DNA of 64,000 bases from Stenotrophomonas panacihumi. Its GTDB lineage: Bacteria > Pseudomonadota > Gammaproteobacteria > Xanthomonadales > Xanthomonadaceae. Position numbers and translations under genes: made by a program. Below, piece after piece: positions 10,456 through 20,078 of the stretch. The DNA is taken from contig NZ_LLXU01000074.1 of assembly GCF_001431645.1 (NCBI RefSeq), positions 1 to 64,000 of the forward strand. The letters run 5' to 3'. The notes beneath the pieces are model-generated. The model did no database searches. It saw only the letters and a list, made by a program, of their open reading frames with translations, and had not been told where the DNA came from. The stretch's first letter is position 1. Each line of letters starts with the position of its first letter.

Positions 10456-11382
10456 ATGGAAACCAAAGCCAACTACGTGCTGATCGGCGCCTTCACGATC
10501 GTGGCGGGCCTGGCCCTGCTGCTGTTCGGCCTGTGGGCCGCCAAGTACTCCTCCGACCGCACCTGGCAGTACTACCGCGTGGTGTTCCGCGAGGCGGTGA
10601 CCGGCCTGTCGGTGGGCAGCCCGGTGCAGTACAACGGCATCGCGGTGGGCTCGATCACCGAGCTGACCCTGGCGCCGAACGATCCGCGCCAGGTGGTGGC
10701 GCGCATCCGCCTGAACTCCACCACACCGATCAAGGTCGACACCCGCGCCAAGCTGGCCATCACCAGCCTGACTGGCCCGTCGATCATCCAGCTCAGCGGC
10801 GGCACGCCCGAATCCCCGGCGCTCACCTCGGTGGACAAGAGCGACGCCCCGGTGATCCAGACCACGCCCTCGGCGCTGCAGAACATCACCGACACCGCCA
10901 ACCGCATCGTCGAGCGGCTCGACCAGGTGCTCAGCGACCGCAACGTGGCCAGCATCTCGGCCACGCTGCAGAACCTGGAGAAGATCAGCAATTCGCTCAA
11001 CAACCAGGACGAAGGCGTGGGCGCGCTGCTCGTCAGCGCGCGCGATGCGGCGCGCAACCTGGACCGCACGTTGAACACCACCAACGGCGCCATCGAGCAC
11101 CTGGACAAGAACCTGGTGCAGCAGCTGCCGCCGATCCTGGACAAGCTCGATTCCACGCTGACCAAGCTCGATGCGGCGGCCGCCAACGCCAACGGCATCC
11201 TGGGCGACAACCGCGCGGCCATCAACAGCTTCGCCAATGACGGCCTCGGCCAGCTCGGCCCCACGCTCAACGAGCTGCGCGGGTTGATCCGCGACCTGCG
11301 CCGGGTCAGCGACCGCCTCGAGAACAATCCCGCGCGCTACCTGCTCGGTCGCGACGCCCCGAAGGAGTTCGAACCGAAATGA
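10456..11382 (+). CDS. mlaD: MlaD-type MCE domain lipid-binding protein
   Basis: Membrane-anchored periplasmic substrate-binding part of the Mla transporter. The 308-residue protein has one N-terminal transmembrane helix (YVLIGAFTIVAGLALLLFGLW) and a single MCE domain (VVFREAVTGLSVGSPVQYNGI through TGPSIIQLSG). A helical region of nearly 200 residues rich in Asn, Leu and Asp follows (NLEKISNSLNNQ, DKLDSTLTKLDAAAANAN). E. coli MlaD is only about 180 residues, so the long helical tail is closer to the MCE proteins that form an extended tube or needle. The start at 10456 lies one base after the mlaF stop; a longer frame entry is less likely. Confidence 0.92.
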   Translation: METKANYVLIGAFTIVAGLALLLFGLWAAKYSSDRTWQYYRVVFREAVTGLSVGSPVQYNGIAVGSITELTLAPNDPRQVVARIRLNSTTPIKVDTRAKLAITSLTGPSIIQLSGGTPESPALTSVDKSDAPVIQTTPSALQNITDTANRIVERLDQVLSDRNVASISATLQNLEKISNSLNNQDEGVGALLVSARDAARNLDRTLNTTNGAIEHLDKNLVQQLPPILDKLDSTLTKLDAAAANANGILGDNRAAINSFANDGLGQLGPTLNELRGLIRDLRRVSDRLENNPARYLLGRDAPKEFEPK

Positions 11383-12017
11383 AGCCGATGCGTCCCGTCC
11401 GTGCCTGGCTCTGCCTGTCGCTGCTCGCGCTGGGCGGCTGCTCCATCCTGTCGACCGGCTCGCGCGAACCGGTGACGATTTTCTCGCCCGACGTGCGCGT
11501 CACCGCCGATCCGGCGTGGCCGCAGGTGACCTGGCAGCTGGCGATCGTCAAGCCGACCGCCTCGCGGCTGGTGGACAGCCCGCGCATCAACGTGCGGCCG
11601 ACCCCCGCCGAACTGCAGGTCTACCAGGGCGCGACCTGGGCGCAGCCGGCCACCGACATCGTCGAGGGCACGGTACTGCGTGCGTTCGAGGACAGCGGGA
11701 AGATTCCCGGCGTCGGGCGTACCAGCGACGGCATCCGCGCCGATTACCGGCTGGTGCTGGACCTGCGCCGCTTCGAGTCCGACTACGCCGGGCAGGCGCT
11801 GCCCTCGGCCACGATCGAGCTCAACGCCAAGCTGCTGCACAGCACCGACCAGCGCGTGGTGGGTTCGCGCACGTTCCTGATCGCACGGCCGGCGAGCGCG
11901 ACCGACGTCGCCTCGGTGGCGGCGGCGTTCGAGCAGTCGTTGCAGCAAGTCACGGGCGAACTCGTGGGCTGGACGCTGCAGACCGGGCAACGCGATGCGG
12001 TGCAGATGCCGCGCTGA
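11379..12017 (+). CDS. ABC transport auxiliary lipoprotein, PqiC-like
   Basis: A 212-residue predicted outer-membrane lipoprotein. The signal peptide ends in the lipobox LGGC (Cys near residue 21). The rest matches the ABC_trans_aux/PqiC family (YRLVLDLRRFESDY, and the C-terminal AAAFEQSLQQVTGELVGW). In PqiABC the corresponding lipoprotein sits at the outer membrane and contacts the MCE tube, so here it probably caps the MlaD needle. The ATG overlaps the mlaD stop as ATGA. No MlaA or MlaC is encoded next to it. It is convergent with the AlkB gene with a 2-base gap. Confidence 0.88.
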   Translation: MKPMRPVRAWLCLSLLALGGCSILSTGSREPVTIFSPDVRVTADPAWPQVTWQLAIVKPTASRLVDSPRINVRPTPAELQVYQGATWAQPATDIVEGTVLRAFEDSGKIPGVGRTSDGIRADYRLVLDLRRFESDYAGQALPSATIELNAKLLHSTDQRVVGSRTFLIARPASATDVASVAAAFEQSLQQVTGELVGWTLQTGQRDAVQMPR

Positions 12018-12019
12018 AG

Positions 12020-12598
12020 CTATGGCGCGATCCGCCGGAACGTCAGGTTGATCCGCTCGCCCACCGGCCGCGCCGTGCGCGGCACCGCGTGGTGATACAG
12101 CCGCTGGGTGTCGCCGGCCATCACCACCAGGTCGCCGTGACCCAGCGCGATCTCGCGCTTGAGGGTCTTGTCCTGCCGGTGGCGTAGCGCGAAACGCCGC
12201 GGCGCCCCCAGGCTGAGCGAGGCGATCACCGGCCGCGCGCCCAGCTCCGGCTCGTCGTCGCTGTGCCAGCCCATCGCATCGCGTCCATCGCGGTAGCGGT
12301 TGACCAGTACGCTGTTGAAGCCGGCGCCCAGCTCCGCCTCCAGCCGGGCGCGCAGCGGCGCCAGTACGTCGGGCCAGGGGTGCGGCCGGAATTCGGCCCC
12401 TGAATATCGGTAGCGGGCCTGCGGGTCGCCGATCCAGCTGCTCAGCCGCGGCGAATCCACCTCGCGCCCGAACAGCCGGATGCGGTGCACTTCCCAGGCC
12501 ACCTGCGCCAGCAGCGCCAGGCGCAAGGCCTCGGCGTCCGGGGCGGCCAGCCACCCCGGAAACCACTGGACATCCGCGCCGGGCAGGTCGATCCGCAT
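12020..12598 (-). CDS. alkB: AlkB-like alpha-ketoglutarate-dependent dioxygenase
   Basis: Fe(II)/2-oxoglutarate dioxygenase of the AlkB family, which repairs alkylated bases in DNA or RNA by oxidative demethylation. The 192-residue protein has the iron ligands in WHSDDE (H112, D114) and HHAVPRT (H170), and the 2-oxoglutarate-binding arginines in ERINLTFR (R182, R188). Short length, the RYRYSGAEFRPHPWP segment and LVNRYRDGRDAMGWHSD resemble the AlkB2/ALKBH2-like group rather than E. coli AlkB itself. It appears to be a single-gene unit, divergent from the ETF-QO gene. Confidence 0.9.
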   Translation of the reverse strand: MRIDLPGADVQWFPGWLAAPDAEALRLALLAQVAWEVHRIRLFGREVDSPRLSSWIGDPQARYRYSGAEFRPHPWPDVLAPLRARLEAELGAGFNSVLVNRYRDGRDAMGWHSDDEPELGARPVIASLSLGAPRRFALRHRQDKTLKREIALGHGDLVVMAGDTQRLYHHAVPRTARPVGERINLTFRRIAP

Positions 12599-12714
12599 CG
12601 CGCCACGCTAGCACGGGGGGCCGGGCCGCCATACGCCGCCGTTCGGAATTTGCCCGCCCCTGCGCAAACCCTGAAAATAGGCCCCAGCCATCGAGCCAAA
12701 CGGGAGCGGACCAG

Positions 12715-14364
12715 ATGTCGGAAACCGGAGTCGGCGCAGTCGCGTCCGAAACAATCGAACGTGACGTGATGGAGTACGACGTCGTCACCGTGGGCGCCGG
12801 CCCGTCGGGGCTGGCCTTTGCCATCCGCCTGAAGCAGCTCAACCCTGAGCTGTCGGTCTGCGTCATCGAAAAGGCCAGCACCATCGGCGCGCAGATCCTG
12901 TCCGGCGCGGTGATCGAGCCCGAGCCGCTCGACCGCCTGCTGCCGGGCTGGCGCGACAACCCGCCGCCGATCTGCGTGCCGGCCGGCGAGGACGAGTTCT
13001 GGTTCCTCACCAGGGACGGCGGGCGCAAGTTCCCCGTCGTGCCGCCGGGCATGCGCAACCACGGCAACTTCATCGTCAGCCTGGGCGCGATGTGCGCCTG
13101 GCTGGCGCCGCAGGCCGAGGCGCTGGGCGTGGAGATCTACCCCGGCTTCGCCGCTGCCGAGACGCTGCATGACGAGGCCGGCCAGGTCGTCGGCGTGCGC
13201 ATCGGCGACATGGGCGTGGCCAAGGACGGTTCGCACAAGCCCGGCTTCACGCCCGGCATCGACATCCGCGCCAAGGTCACCGTGCTGGCCGAAGGCGCGC
13301 GCGGCCATCTGACCAAGCGGCTGGTCAAGCGCTTCGGGCTGGATGCCGACAGCGACCCGCAGAGCTACTCGATCGGCATCAAGGAGCTGTGGCAGGTGCC
13401 GGAAGGCCGCGTCACGCCGGGCAAGATCGTGCATACGCTCGGTTGGCCGGCGGATCCGAATACCTACGGCGGCAGCTTCCTGTACCACCTGGAGAACAAC
13501 CAGGTCGCGCTGGGCTACGTGAGCGGACTGGATTACCACGACCCCGAATACAAGCCGTGGGAGGCCTTCCAGCAGTGGAAGAACCACCCGACGGTGAAGC
13601 CGTTGCTGGAAGGCGGCAACATCCTGTCGGCCGGTGCGCGCGCCATCGTCACCGGCGGCTGGCAGTCGCTGCCGAAGGTGGAAATGCCCGGCGCGCTGCT
13701 GATCGGCGATACCGCCGGCCTGCTCAACGTGCCCAAGATCAAGGGCACGCACCAGGCGATCCGCAGCGGCATGCTGGCCGCCGAGCACCTGGCCGCCTCG
13801 CAGCTGGCGCCGGAGGGCTTCGATGCGAAGCTGCGCGCCTCCGATGCGATGGCCGAGCTCAAGCAAGTGCGCAACATCAAGCCCGGCTTCAAGAAGGGCC
13901 TGTGGTTCGGCCTGGCCAATGCGGCATGGGAAACCGCCACCGGCGGGCATTCGCCGTGGACGCTGAAGAACAAGCCGGACTGGAGTTCGCTGGACAAGGT
14001 AGGCGAGCACGAAGAGCCCAAGCGCGATTACGTGCAGCGCGACCTGGCGCCGCGCGACCGCCTGCAGGCGGTGTACTTCGCCGCGACCGAGCACGACGAG
14101 GACCAGCCCGTGCACCTGCGCGTGGCCGACACCGACATCTGCGTCACCCGCTGCGCGCAGGAGTACGACAACCCGTGCACGCGGTTCTGCCCGGCCGGCG
14201 TGTACGAGATCGTCGCCGACGCCACCGCCGGCAGCGGCAAGCGCTTGCAGATCAACGCGGCCAATTGCGTGCACTGCAAGACCTGCGACATCAAGGACCC
14301 GTACCAGATCATCGACTGGGTGACCCCGGAGGGTGGTTCGGGGCCGAACTACCAGAACCTGTGA
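12715..14364 (+). CDS. electron transfer flavoprotein-ubiquinone oxidoreductase
   Basis: Membrane-associated FAD/4Fe-4S enzyme that passes electrons from reduced ETF to ubiquinone, linking fatty acid and amino acid oxidation to respiration. The 549-residue protein has the FAD dinucleotide motif GAGPSG (27-32), the central GWPADPNTYGGSFLYH region, and a C-terminal ferredoxin-like domain with Cys492 (in CTRFCP) and Cys518/521/524 (NCVHCKTC) as likely cluster ligands. GGGAGCGG lies 9 bases before the ATG. TGAAAAT near 12673 may be its -10. Its partners etfB and etfA are 12 kb downstream, on the other side of the nucleotide-sugar genes, as in Xanthomonas. Confidence 0.96.
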   Translation: MSETGVGAVASETIERDVMEYDVVTVGAGPSGLAFAIRLKQLNPELSVCVIEKASTIGAQILSGAVIEPEPLDRLLPGWRDNPPPICVPAGEDEFWFLTRDGGRKFPVVPPGMRNHGNFIVSLGAMCAWLAPQAEALGVEIYPGFAAAETLHDEAGQVVGVRIGDMGVAKDGSHKPGFTPGIDIRAKVTVLAEGARGHLTKRLVKRFGLDADSDPQSYSIGIKELWQVPEGRVTPGKIVHTLGWPADPNTYGGSFLYHLENNQVALGYVSGLDYHDPEYKPWEAFQQWKNHPTVKPLLEGGNILSAGARAIVTGGWQSLPKVEMPGALLIGDTAGLLNVPKIKGTHQAIRSGMLAAEHLAASQLAPEGFDAKLRASDAMAELKQVRNIKPGFKKGLWFGLANAAWETATGGHSPWTLKNKPDWSSLDKVGEHEEPKRDYVQRDLAPRDRLQAVYFAATEHDEDQPVHLRVADTDICVTRCAQEYDNPCTRFCPAGVYEIVADATAGSGKRLQINAANCVHCKTCDIKDPYQIIDWVTPEGGSGPNYQNL

Positions 14365-14377
14365 GCCCTATCGAACG

Positions 14378-17188
14378 ATGATCGGCGGCGCGCAGCGGTA
14401 CCTGGAGGCGGCCAGGCAGGCGATCGAACGCCATGGCGGCGGCTGGCGCGGCCTGCGCGCCGTGGTCGTGCGCAGCCTCAAGGTGGTTCGCGCGCTCGGC
14501 GTGGCGGGCTTCGTGAACCGCCTGCGCCGCGCCGGTGGCCAGGCGCCCACGCTCGCCCCGGTCACCCACCACGCCTTCCCCGAGCCGCTGCCGCTCGCGC
14601 AGGTGACGCAGCGCGTCGGCGTGATGGCGCACGTGTTCTATGCCGACCTGGCGGAGGAGCTCGCGCGCGACCTGGCCCACATGCCCGTGCCGTACGAGCT
14701 GTTGGTGTCGGTCGTGGACGAACCGGCCGCCGCGCAGGTGCGGCAACACCTGTCCTCCCTGCCGCTGATGTCCAGGCTGGTCGTGCGCGTGGTGCCCAAC
14801 CGCGGCCGGGACATCGCGCCGCTGCTGGTCGCCTTCCGCGAGGAAGTGCTGCAGCTGGACCTGGTCTGCCACGTCCACACCAAGAAGTCGCTCTACACGG
14901 GCAGCGAGCAGTCCGCGTGGCGCCGTTACCTGATGTCCTCGCTGTTCGGCAGCCGCGACCGCCTCGCCTGGCTGCTGGGCATGTTCGCGGCCGAATCCCG
15001 GCTCGGCATGATCTACCCGGAGTCCTATGCCGGCGTGCCGTTGTGGGCCCATACCTGGCTCAGCAACGCGGATGTGTGCGAAGCGCTGGCCGCCCGCCTG
15101 GGCTTTGCCATCCAGCGCGGCCGCTACCTGGACTTCCCGGCCGGCTCGATGTTCTGGGCACGGGTGGATGCGCTGCGGCCGCTCTACGGCCTGGACCTGC
15201 GCCTGGAGGATTTCCCGGAGGAACGCGGCCAGGTGGACGGCACGTTGCAGCATGCGGTCGAGCGGCTGTTGGCGTGCACGGTGCAACGGGGGGATTTCCT
15301 GCTCGGCATCCTGCCGCAGGACGGCGCGTTGGCCCTCGCCACCGAAGGCGCGCGAAACTGGACCGCGGCATTCGAGATGGACCTCGCCACCCGCGTGAGG
15401 CTGTCGGCGGTGGATGCCGAACTCGTCACCGTGGACATCTTCGACACACTGGTCACGCGCCCCTTCCTCACGCCGGAAGCGGCGCGCGCGCACCTGGCCC
15501 TGCGTGTCGAACAACGCACGGGCGCAACGGATTTCGCTGCCTTGCGCGAGCGTGCCGAGACGCGCGCGCGCATCGAGCATGGCCGCGATCCGACGCTGGA
15601 GGAAATCCATGCCAGCCTCGCGCAGCTGCGTCCCGCGCTGGGCGACGCCGGGCTGCTCACGCTGGAGTGCGAGCACGAAGCGCTCATGCTGCGTCCGCGC
15701 GAAGGCATGCTCGGCGCACTGGCGGGCCTGCGCGACAAATGCGTAGCCGCGCTGTCGGACATGTACCTCTCCACGGAGACCTTGCGCCGCGTGCTTCCCG
15801 CCGCGGTCTCCGCGGCCATCGATACCTGGTGGGTTTCCTGCGAAACCGGCAGGCGCAAGGATGAAGCGCAGACCTGGCAACACATCGCCGCACGCGAGCA
15901 TGTCGCGCCCGCACATTGGCTGCATGTCGGCGACAACGAACGCGCCGACATCCAGATGCCGCAACTGCAGCGCCTGCTGACGCCCGTGCATGTGCTGCGG
16001 CCCGCCGCGCTGCTCGACGTGGTGCCCGCGCTGCGTTCGTTGCGTCACCCCGGGGGAGATCGGGCGGCCTGGCCGGAGCAGCTGTGGCGCGGCCTGGTGG
16101 CCAACCACTTCGCGGCCCTCGCCGATCGCGACCCCGCCCGCATCGCACCGGCGCCACGCCTCACGGCCGAAAGCGCCGGCTATGCCGTGCTCGGTCCGTT
16201 GCTGCTCGATTACCTCGCCTGGCTGCATCGCGTGGCCAGGGAGACCGGCATCGACACCGTGCTGTTCCTCTCCCGCGAAGGCCACTTGCTGGCACAGGCG
16301 CACGCGGCACTCATGCGACATGTGCCCGAGGCCGAGCGGCTGCGCGGTCGCTACCTGCTGGTTTCGCGTCGCGCCGCGGGCATGGCGGCGATGCGAACGG
16401 ACGAGGACCTCGCCGCGCTGCTGGGCGGCAGCTACACCGGCACGCTGCGCAACCTGCTGCTGGCGCGCCTCGGCGATGCCGCGCTCGCGTCCGTGGCGTC
16501 CGTACTGGACGCGCGCCTGGCGCAGGAAGTGTTCCTGCCGGACATGCACGCTCAGGTCATGCAATGGCTGGCGCCCGCGGTGCCGGCGCTGCTGGCGGTC
16601 GCCGAGACCGAACGCGAGGCGTACCTGCACTACTGGCAATCCGAAGTCGGCGACGCCGCCGCGATGGTCGCCGACATCGGTTACGCCGGCAGTATCCAGA
16701 AATACCTGTCGCGGATGACCGGTCGCCCATTGGGCGGCGCCTACTTCGCGCTGCGGCGTGGCGCGCACCAGTTGCAGGGACTCGGCTGGGCCATGGCCCG
16801 GCATCACGACGGCCGTGAACAGGACCATGAAGCGTCACCGATCCTGCAGCATGACCTCCTGCTGGAAGCGCTGCTGGCCGCGCCGAGCGGGCAGTTCTGC
16901 CGCTTCCACAGCGAAGGCGGCGAACGCGTTGCGGAATTCGCCCCCATGGAACTGGATGCACGCGGCGTGGCCGTGCTCGAACGCCTGCACCGCGGCGCAC
17001 TCGATTTCATCGAGGATGCGGCGCGCATCGCGGGGCCGGACATCGCTCATCTGCAGTTCGATCCGCAAGGCGTCACCACGCCGCTCGATTGCTTCGCCAG
17101 CGGCCAATGGCAGCACGATGGCTGGCTGACCGCGCTGGGCACCGAAGATGCCTTCACCGGTCGCGGCCGGGTTGTCCCCGGCCGCTGA
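14378..17188 (+). CDS. large LPS-locus protein: RgpF-like domain fused to HAD-type (COG5610-like) domains
   Basis: A 936-residue cytoplasmic protein. Residues about 80-330 resemble the rhamnan synthesis protein F (RgpF) family: VVPNRGRDIAPLLVAF, HVHTKKSLYTGSEQSAWR, YPESYAG. From residue 352 a HAD phosphatase-like domain begins with DIFDTLVTR, continues with SDMYLS (near 461) and ends with GDN (518-520), so all core HAD motifs are present. The C-terminal part (from about 620) has FLSREGHLL and DIGYAGSIQKYL, as in predicted COG5610 hydrolases of glycan loci. The start at 14378 is chosen because it follows the ETF-QO stop; no Shine-Dalgarno is seen. The role is probably in O-polysaccharide synthesis, but the reaction is unknown. 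Confidence 0.8.
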   Translation: MIGGAQRYLEAARQAIERHGGGWRGLRAVVVRSLKVVRALGVAGFVNRLRRAGGQAPTLAPVTHHAFPEPLPLAQVTQRVGVMAHVFYADLAEELARDLAHMPVPYELLVSVVDEPAAAQVRQHLSSLPLMSRLVVRVVPNRGRDIAPLLVAFREEVLQLDLVCHVHTKKSLYTGSEQSAWRRYLMSSLFGSRDRLAWLLGMFAAESRLGMIYPESYAGVPLWAHTWLSNADVCEALAARLGFAIQRGRYLDFPAGSMFWARVDALRPLYGLDLRLEDFPEERGQVDGTLQHAVERLLACTVQRGDFLLGILPQDGALALATEGARNWTAAFEMDLATRVRLSAVDAELVTVDIFDTLVTRPFLTPEAARAHLALRVEQRTGATDFAALRERAETRARIEHGRDPTLEEIHASLAQLRPALGDAGLLTLECEHEALMLRPREGMLGALAGLRDKCVAALSDMYLSTETLRRVLPAAVSAAIDTWWVSCETGRRKDEAQTWQHIAAREHVAPAHWLHVGDNERADIQMPQLQRLLTPVHVLRPAALLDVVPALRSLRHPGGDRAAWPEQLWRGLVANHFAALADRDPARIAPAPRLTAESAGYAVLGPLLLDYLAWLHRVARETGIDTVLFLSREGHLLAQAHAALMRHVPEAERLRGRYLLVSRRAAGMAAMRTDEDLAALLGGSYTGTLRNLLLARLGDAALASVASVLDARLAQEVFLPDMHAQVMQWLAPAVPALLAVAETEREAYLHYWQSEVGDAAAMVADIGYAGSIQKYLSRMTGRPLGGAYFALRRGAHQLQGLGWAMARHHDGREQDHEASPILQHDLLLEALLAAPSGQFCRFHSEGGERVAEFAPMELDARGVAVLERLHRGALDFIEDAARIAGPDIAHLQFDPQGVTTPLDCFASGQWQHDGWLTALGTEDAFTGRGRVVPGR

Positions 17189-17196
17189 TCCACGCC

Positions 17197-17826
17197 TCAG
17201 CGCGAAAACGCCACGCCGGTCTTCTGCTTCAGCTCGTCGTCGCCGACGCCCTCGGCCGCTTCCACGAGCTTCAACCCCTCCGGCGTGACATCGAACACCG
17301 CCAGGTCGGTGATGATGCGATCCACCACGCCCACGCCAGTGAGCGGCAAATCGCATTGCGGCAGGATCTTGTGGCTGCCGTCCTTCGCGACGTGCTCCAT
17401 CAGCACGACCACGCGCTTGACGCCGGCCACCAGGTCCATCGCCCCGCCCATGCCCTTGACCATTTTGCCGGGCACCATCCAGTTGGCGATGTCGCCCTTG
17501 TCGGTCACCTGCATCGCGCCGAGGATCGCCAGGTCGATATGCCCGCCGCGGATCATCGCGAACGAATCGTGGCTGCCGAAGTAGCTCGCGCCGGGGCGCG
17601 CGGTCACGGTCTGCTTGCCGGCGTTGATGAGGTCGGCGTCGATCTCTTGCTCGGTCGGGAACGGGCCAATGCCCAGCAGGCCGTTCTCGGACTGCAGCCA
17701 CACGTCCACGCCTTCGGGGATGTGGTTGGCCACCAGCGTCGGCAGGCCGATGCCCAGGTTCACGTAGGCGCCGTCGCTGAGCTCGCGCGCGGCGCGCGCG
17801 GCCATCTCGTCACGGGTCCAGGCCAT
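17197..17826 (-). CDS. scoB: 3-oxoacid CoA-transferase subunit B (LpsJ-type)
   Basis: Beta subunit of a succinyl-CoA:3-ketoacid or 3-oxoadipate type CoA transferase. The 209-residue protein has the catalytic-glutamate segment [12 protein letters not shown] and the family strings [17 protein letters not shown] and [14 protein letters not shown]. The frame extends upstream, but the ATG at 17826 forms ATGA with the scoA stop. In Xanthomonas the pair beside xanAB is named lpsI/lpsJ because of its position; the chemistry points to ketone-body or aromatic-acid metabolism. The end is convergent with the RgpF/HAD gene, with a 9-bp hairpin lacking a T-tract at 17163-17185. Confidence 0.93.
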   Translation of the reverse strand: MAWTRDEMAARAARELSDGAYVNLGIGLPTLVANHIPEGVDVWLQSENGLLGIGPFPTEQEIDADLINAGKQTVTARPGASYFGSHDSFAMIRGGHIDLAILGAMQVTDKGDIANWMVPGKMVKGMGGAMDLVAGVKRVVVLMEHVAKDGSHKILPQCDLPLTGVGVVDRIITDLAVFDVTPEGLKLVEAAEGVGDDELKQKTGVAFSR

Positions 17827-18557
17827 CAGGGGGTCTCCTTGCGCACGGTGCGCTGCTCGATGCGCTTCTCCGGATGGGCGTTGACCACGATGCGGTCCAC
17901 GTAGATGCCCGGCAGGTGCACCTGGTCCGGATCGATCTGGCCGACCTCGACCAGTTCCTCCGCCTCGGCGATGCACAGCTGCCCCGCCATCGCGCAGGCC
18001 GGGTTGAAGTTGCGCGCGGTCTTGCGGAACACGAGGTTGCCGGCGGCATCCGCCTTCCACGCCTTCACCAGCGCGACGTCGGCGCGAAGTGCCGTCTCCA
18101 TCACATATTGCTTGCCGTCGAATTCGCGCGTTTCCTTGCCCTCGGCCACCACCGTGCCGTAGCCGGTGGCGGTGTAGAACGCCGGGATCCCCGCACCGCC
18201 CGCGCGCAGGCGCTCGGCCAGCGTGCCCTGCGGGTTGAATTCCAGCTCCAGTTCGCCCGACAGGAACTGCCGCTCGAATTCCTTGTTCTCACCGACGTAT
18301 GACGAAATCATCTTGCGGATCTGCCGGGTTTCCAGCAGCAGGCCGAGGCCGAAGCCATCCACGCCCGCGTTGTTGGAAATGACGGTCAGGTTTTTCACGC
18401 CGCTATCACGCAGCGCGGCAATCAGCGCTTCGGGAATGCCGCACAGGCCGAAACCGCCGACCGCCAGGGTCTGCCCATCGGCCACCACGCCTTTCAGGGC
18501 CTGCGCGGCATCGGCAAATTGCTTGCCTTGCGCGCCGGCCGCCCGGGTATTGCTCAT
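17826..18557 (-). CDS. scoA: 3-oxoacid CoA-transferase subunit A (LpsI-type)
   Basis: Alpha subunit partner of scoB. The 243-residue protein contains the CoA-transferase family I segments [36 protein letters not shown] and [22 protein letters not shown]. The ATG at 18557 is preceded by GAGGTGAGGG, which supports it over an upstream in-frame ATG at 18725. The two genes are coupled. The upstream region (18558-18705) is shared with the divergent xanA gene. Substrate cannot be fixed from the sequence. Confidence 0.93.
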   Translation of the reverse strand: MSNTRAAGAQGKQFADAAQALKGVVADGQTLAVGGFGLCGIPEALIAALRDSGVKNLTVISNNAGVDGFGLGLLLETRQIRKMISSYVGENKEFERQFLSGELELEFNPQGTLAERLRAGGAGIPAFYTATGYGTVVAEGKETREFDGKQYVMETALRADVALVKAWKADAAGNLVFRKTARNFNPACAMAGQLCIAEAEELVEVGQIDPDQVHLPGIYVDRIVVNAHPEKRIEQRTVRKETP

Positions 18558-18705
18558 CACCGCCCTCACCTCGTTGATGTCAGGCCCCCATTCTAGCCGC
18601 TGACCCGAACCTGTCCCGTTGGCCGAAAGGACTAGGGGAGCGTGTTTTGAGGCGCCCGGCCCCGCTAAACTCAGGCTCCCCCAGAGCAAGCCCCAGGAGT
18701 TGCGC

Positions 18706-20055
18706 ATGACGTTGCCTGCCTTCAAGGCCTATGACATCCGCGGTCGCGTTCCCGATGAACTCAACGAGGACATGGCACGGCGGATCGGCGCGGCCCTTGC
18801 CGCGCAGTTGGAGAACGCCGGGCCGGTGGTGGTGGGACACGATGTGCGGCTGACCAGCCCCGGCCTGAGCGACGCGGTGGCCGCTGGCCTGCGCGGTGCC
18901 GGCCGCGAAGTGATCGACATCGGCCTGTGCGGCACCGAGGAGGTCTATTTCCAGACCGACCATCGCGGCGCGGCCGGCGGCGTGATGGTGACCGCCAGCC
19001 ACAACCCGATGGACTACAACGGCATGAAGCTGGTGCGCGAGAGCGCCAAGCCGATCAGCTCGGATACCGGCCTGTTCGCCATTTCCGATGCGGTGCAGGC
19101 CGACACCTCCGCCCCCGCCGCGCCGGCCGCCGGCATCAGCAGCGCGCCGGACAAGTCCGCCTATATCGAACACCTGCTCAGCTACATCGACCGCAACGGG
19201 CTCAAGCCGCTGAAGCTGGTGGTCAACGCCGGCAATGGCGGCGCGGGCGCGGTCATCGACCTGCTCGCCCCGCACCTGCCCTTCGAATTCGTGCGCGTCT
19301 TCCACGGGCCGGACGGCAACTTCCCCAACGGCATCCCCAACCCGCTGCTGCCGGAAAACCGCGCCGCCACCGCCGATGCGTTGCGCGCGCATGGCGCGGA
19401 TTTCGGCATCGCCTGGGACGGCGACTTCGACCGCTGCTTCTTCTTCGACGAGACCGGCCGCTTCATCGAGGGCTATTACCTCGTGGGCCTGCTCGCCCAG
19501 GCGATCCTGCGCAAGCAGCCGGGCGGCAAGATCGTGCACGACCCGCGCCTGACTTGGAACACCGTGGAGATGGTGGAAGCGGCCGGCGGCGTGCCGGTGC
19601 TGTGCAAGAGCGGCCACGCCTTCATCAAGGAGAAGATGCGCGCGGAGAATGCCGTGTACGGCGGCGAGATGAGCGCGCACCATTATTTCCGCGAGTTCGC
19701 CTATGCCGACTCGGGCATGATCCCGTGGCTGCTGATCGCCGACCTGGTCTCGCGTTCGGGCCATTCGCTGGCCGAACTGGTGGAAGACCGCATGGCCGCC
19801 TTCCCGTGCAGCGGCGAGATCAACTTCAAGGTGGCGGACGCCAAGGCCTCGGTGGCCCGCGTGCTGGCGCACTTCGCGCCGCTGTCGCCGACGCTGGAAC
19901 ATACCGATGGCGTGAGTGCCGATTTCGGCAGCTGGCGTTTCAACCTGCGCAGCTCCAACACCGAGCCGCTGCTGCGCTTGAACGTGGAAGCGCGGGGCGA
20001 TGCGGCATTGATGCAGTCGCGCACCGATGAAATCTCCCGCCTCCTCGTATCCTGA
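18706..20055 (+). CDS. xanA: phosphomannomutase/phosphoglucomutase
   Basis: Interconverts hexose-6- and hexose-1-phosphates, supplying mannose-1-P for GDP-mannose and glucose-1-P for UDP- and dTDP-sugars. The 449-residue protein has the phosphoserine loop TASHN (Ser98), the metal loop DGDFDR near residue 240, the sugar-binding GEMSAHHYF, and the C-terminal phosphate-binding [15 protein letters not shown]. The start at 18706 has CAGGAG 7 bases upstream; an earlier in-frame ATG lacks this. TAAACT at 18666-18671 is a possible -10. It is followed 23 bases later by xanB and is probably co-transcribed with it. Confidence 0.96.
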   Translation: MTLPAFKAYDIRGRVPDELNEDMARRIGAALAAQLENAGPVVVGHDVRLTSPGLSDAVAAGLRGAGREVIDIGLCGTEEVYFQTDHRGAAGGVMVTASHNPMDYNGMKLVRESAKPISSDTGLFAISDAVQADTSAPAAPAAGISSAPDKSAYIEHLLSYIDRNGLKPLKLVVNAGNGGAGAVIDLLAPHLPFEFVRVFHGPDGNFPNGIPNPLLPENRAATADALRAHGADFGIAWDGDFDRCFFFDETGRFIEGYYLVGLLAQAILRKQPGGKIVHDPRLTWNTVEMVEAAGGVPVLCKSGHAFIKEKMRAENAVYGGEMSAHHYFREFAYADSGMIPWLLIADLVSRSGHSLAELVEDRMAAFPCSGEINFKVADAKASVARVLAHFAPLSPTLEHTDGVSADFGSWRFNLRSSNTEPLLRLNVEARGDAALMQSRTDEISRLLVS

Positions 20056-20078
20056 CCTACAGCCAAGGACTTGTGCCC

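Noticed and set aside
14309..16828. Minus-strand open frame of 839 codons opposite the RgpF/HAD gene
   Set aside because: No motif, composition of a reverse-frame shadow; the plus-strand protein has several intact motifs.
17163..17185. 9-bp hairpin at the end of the RgpF/HAD gene
   Set aside because: It lies inside the coding end and has no T-tract, so it was not listed as a terminator.
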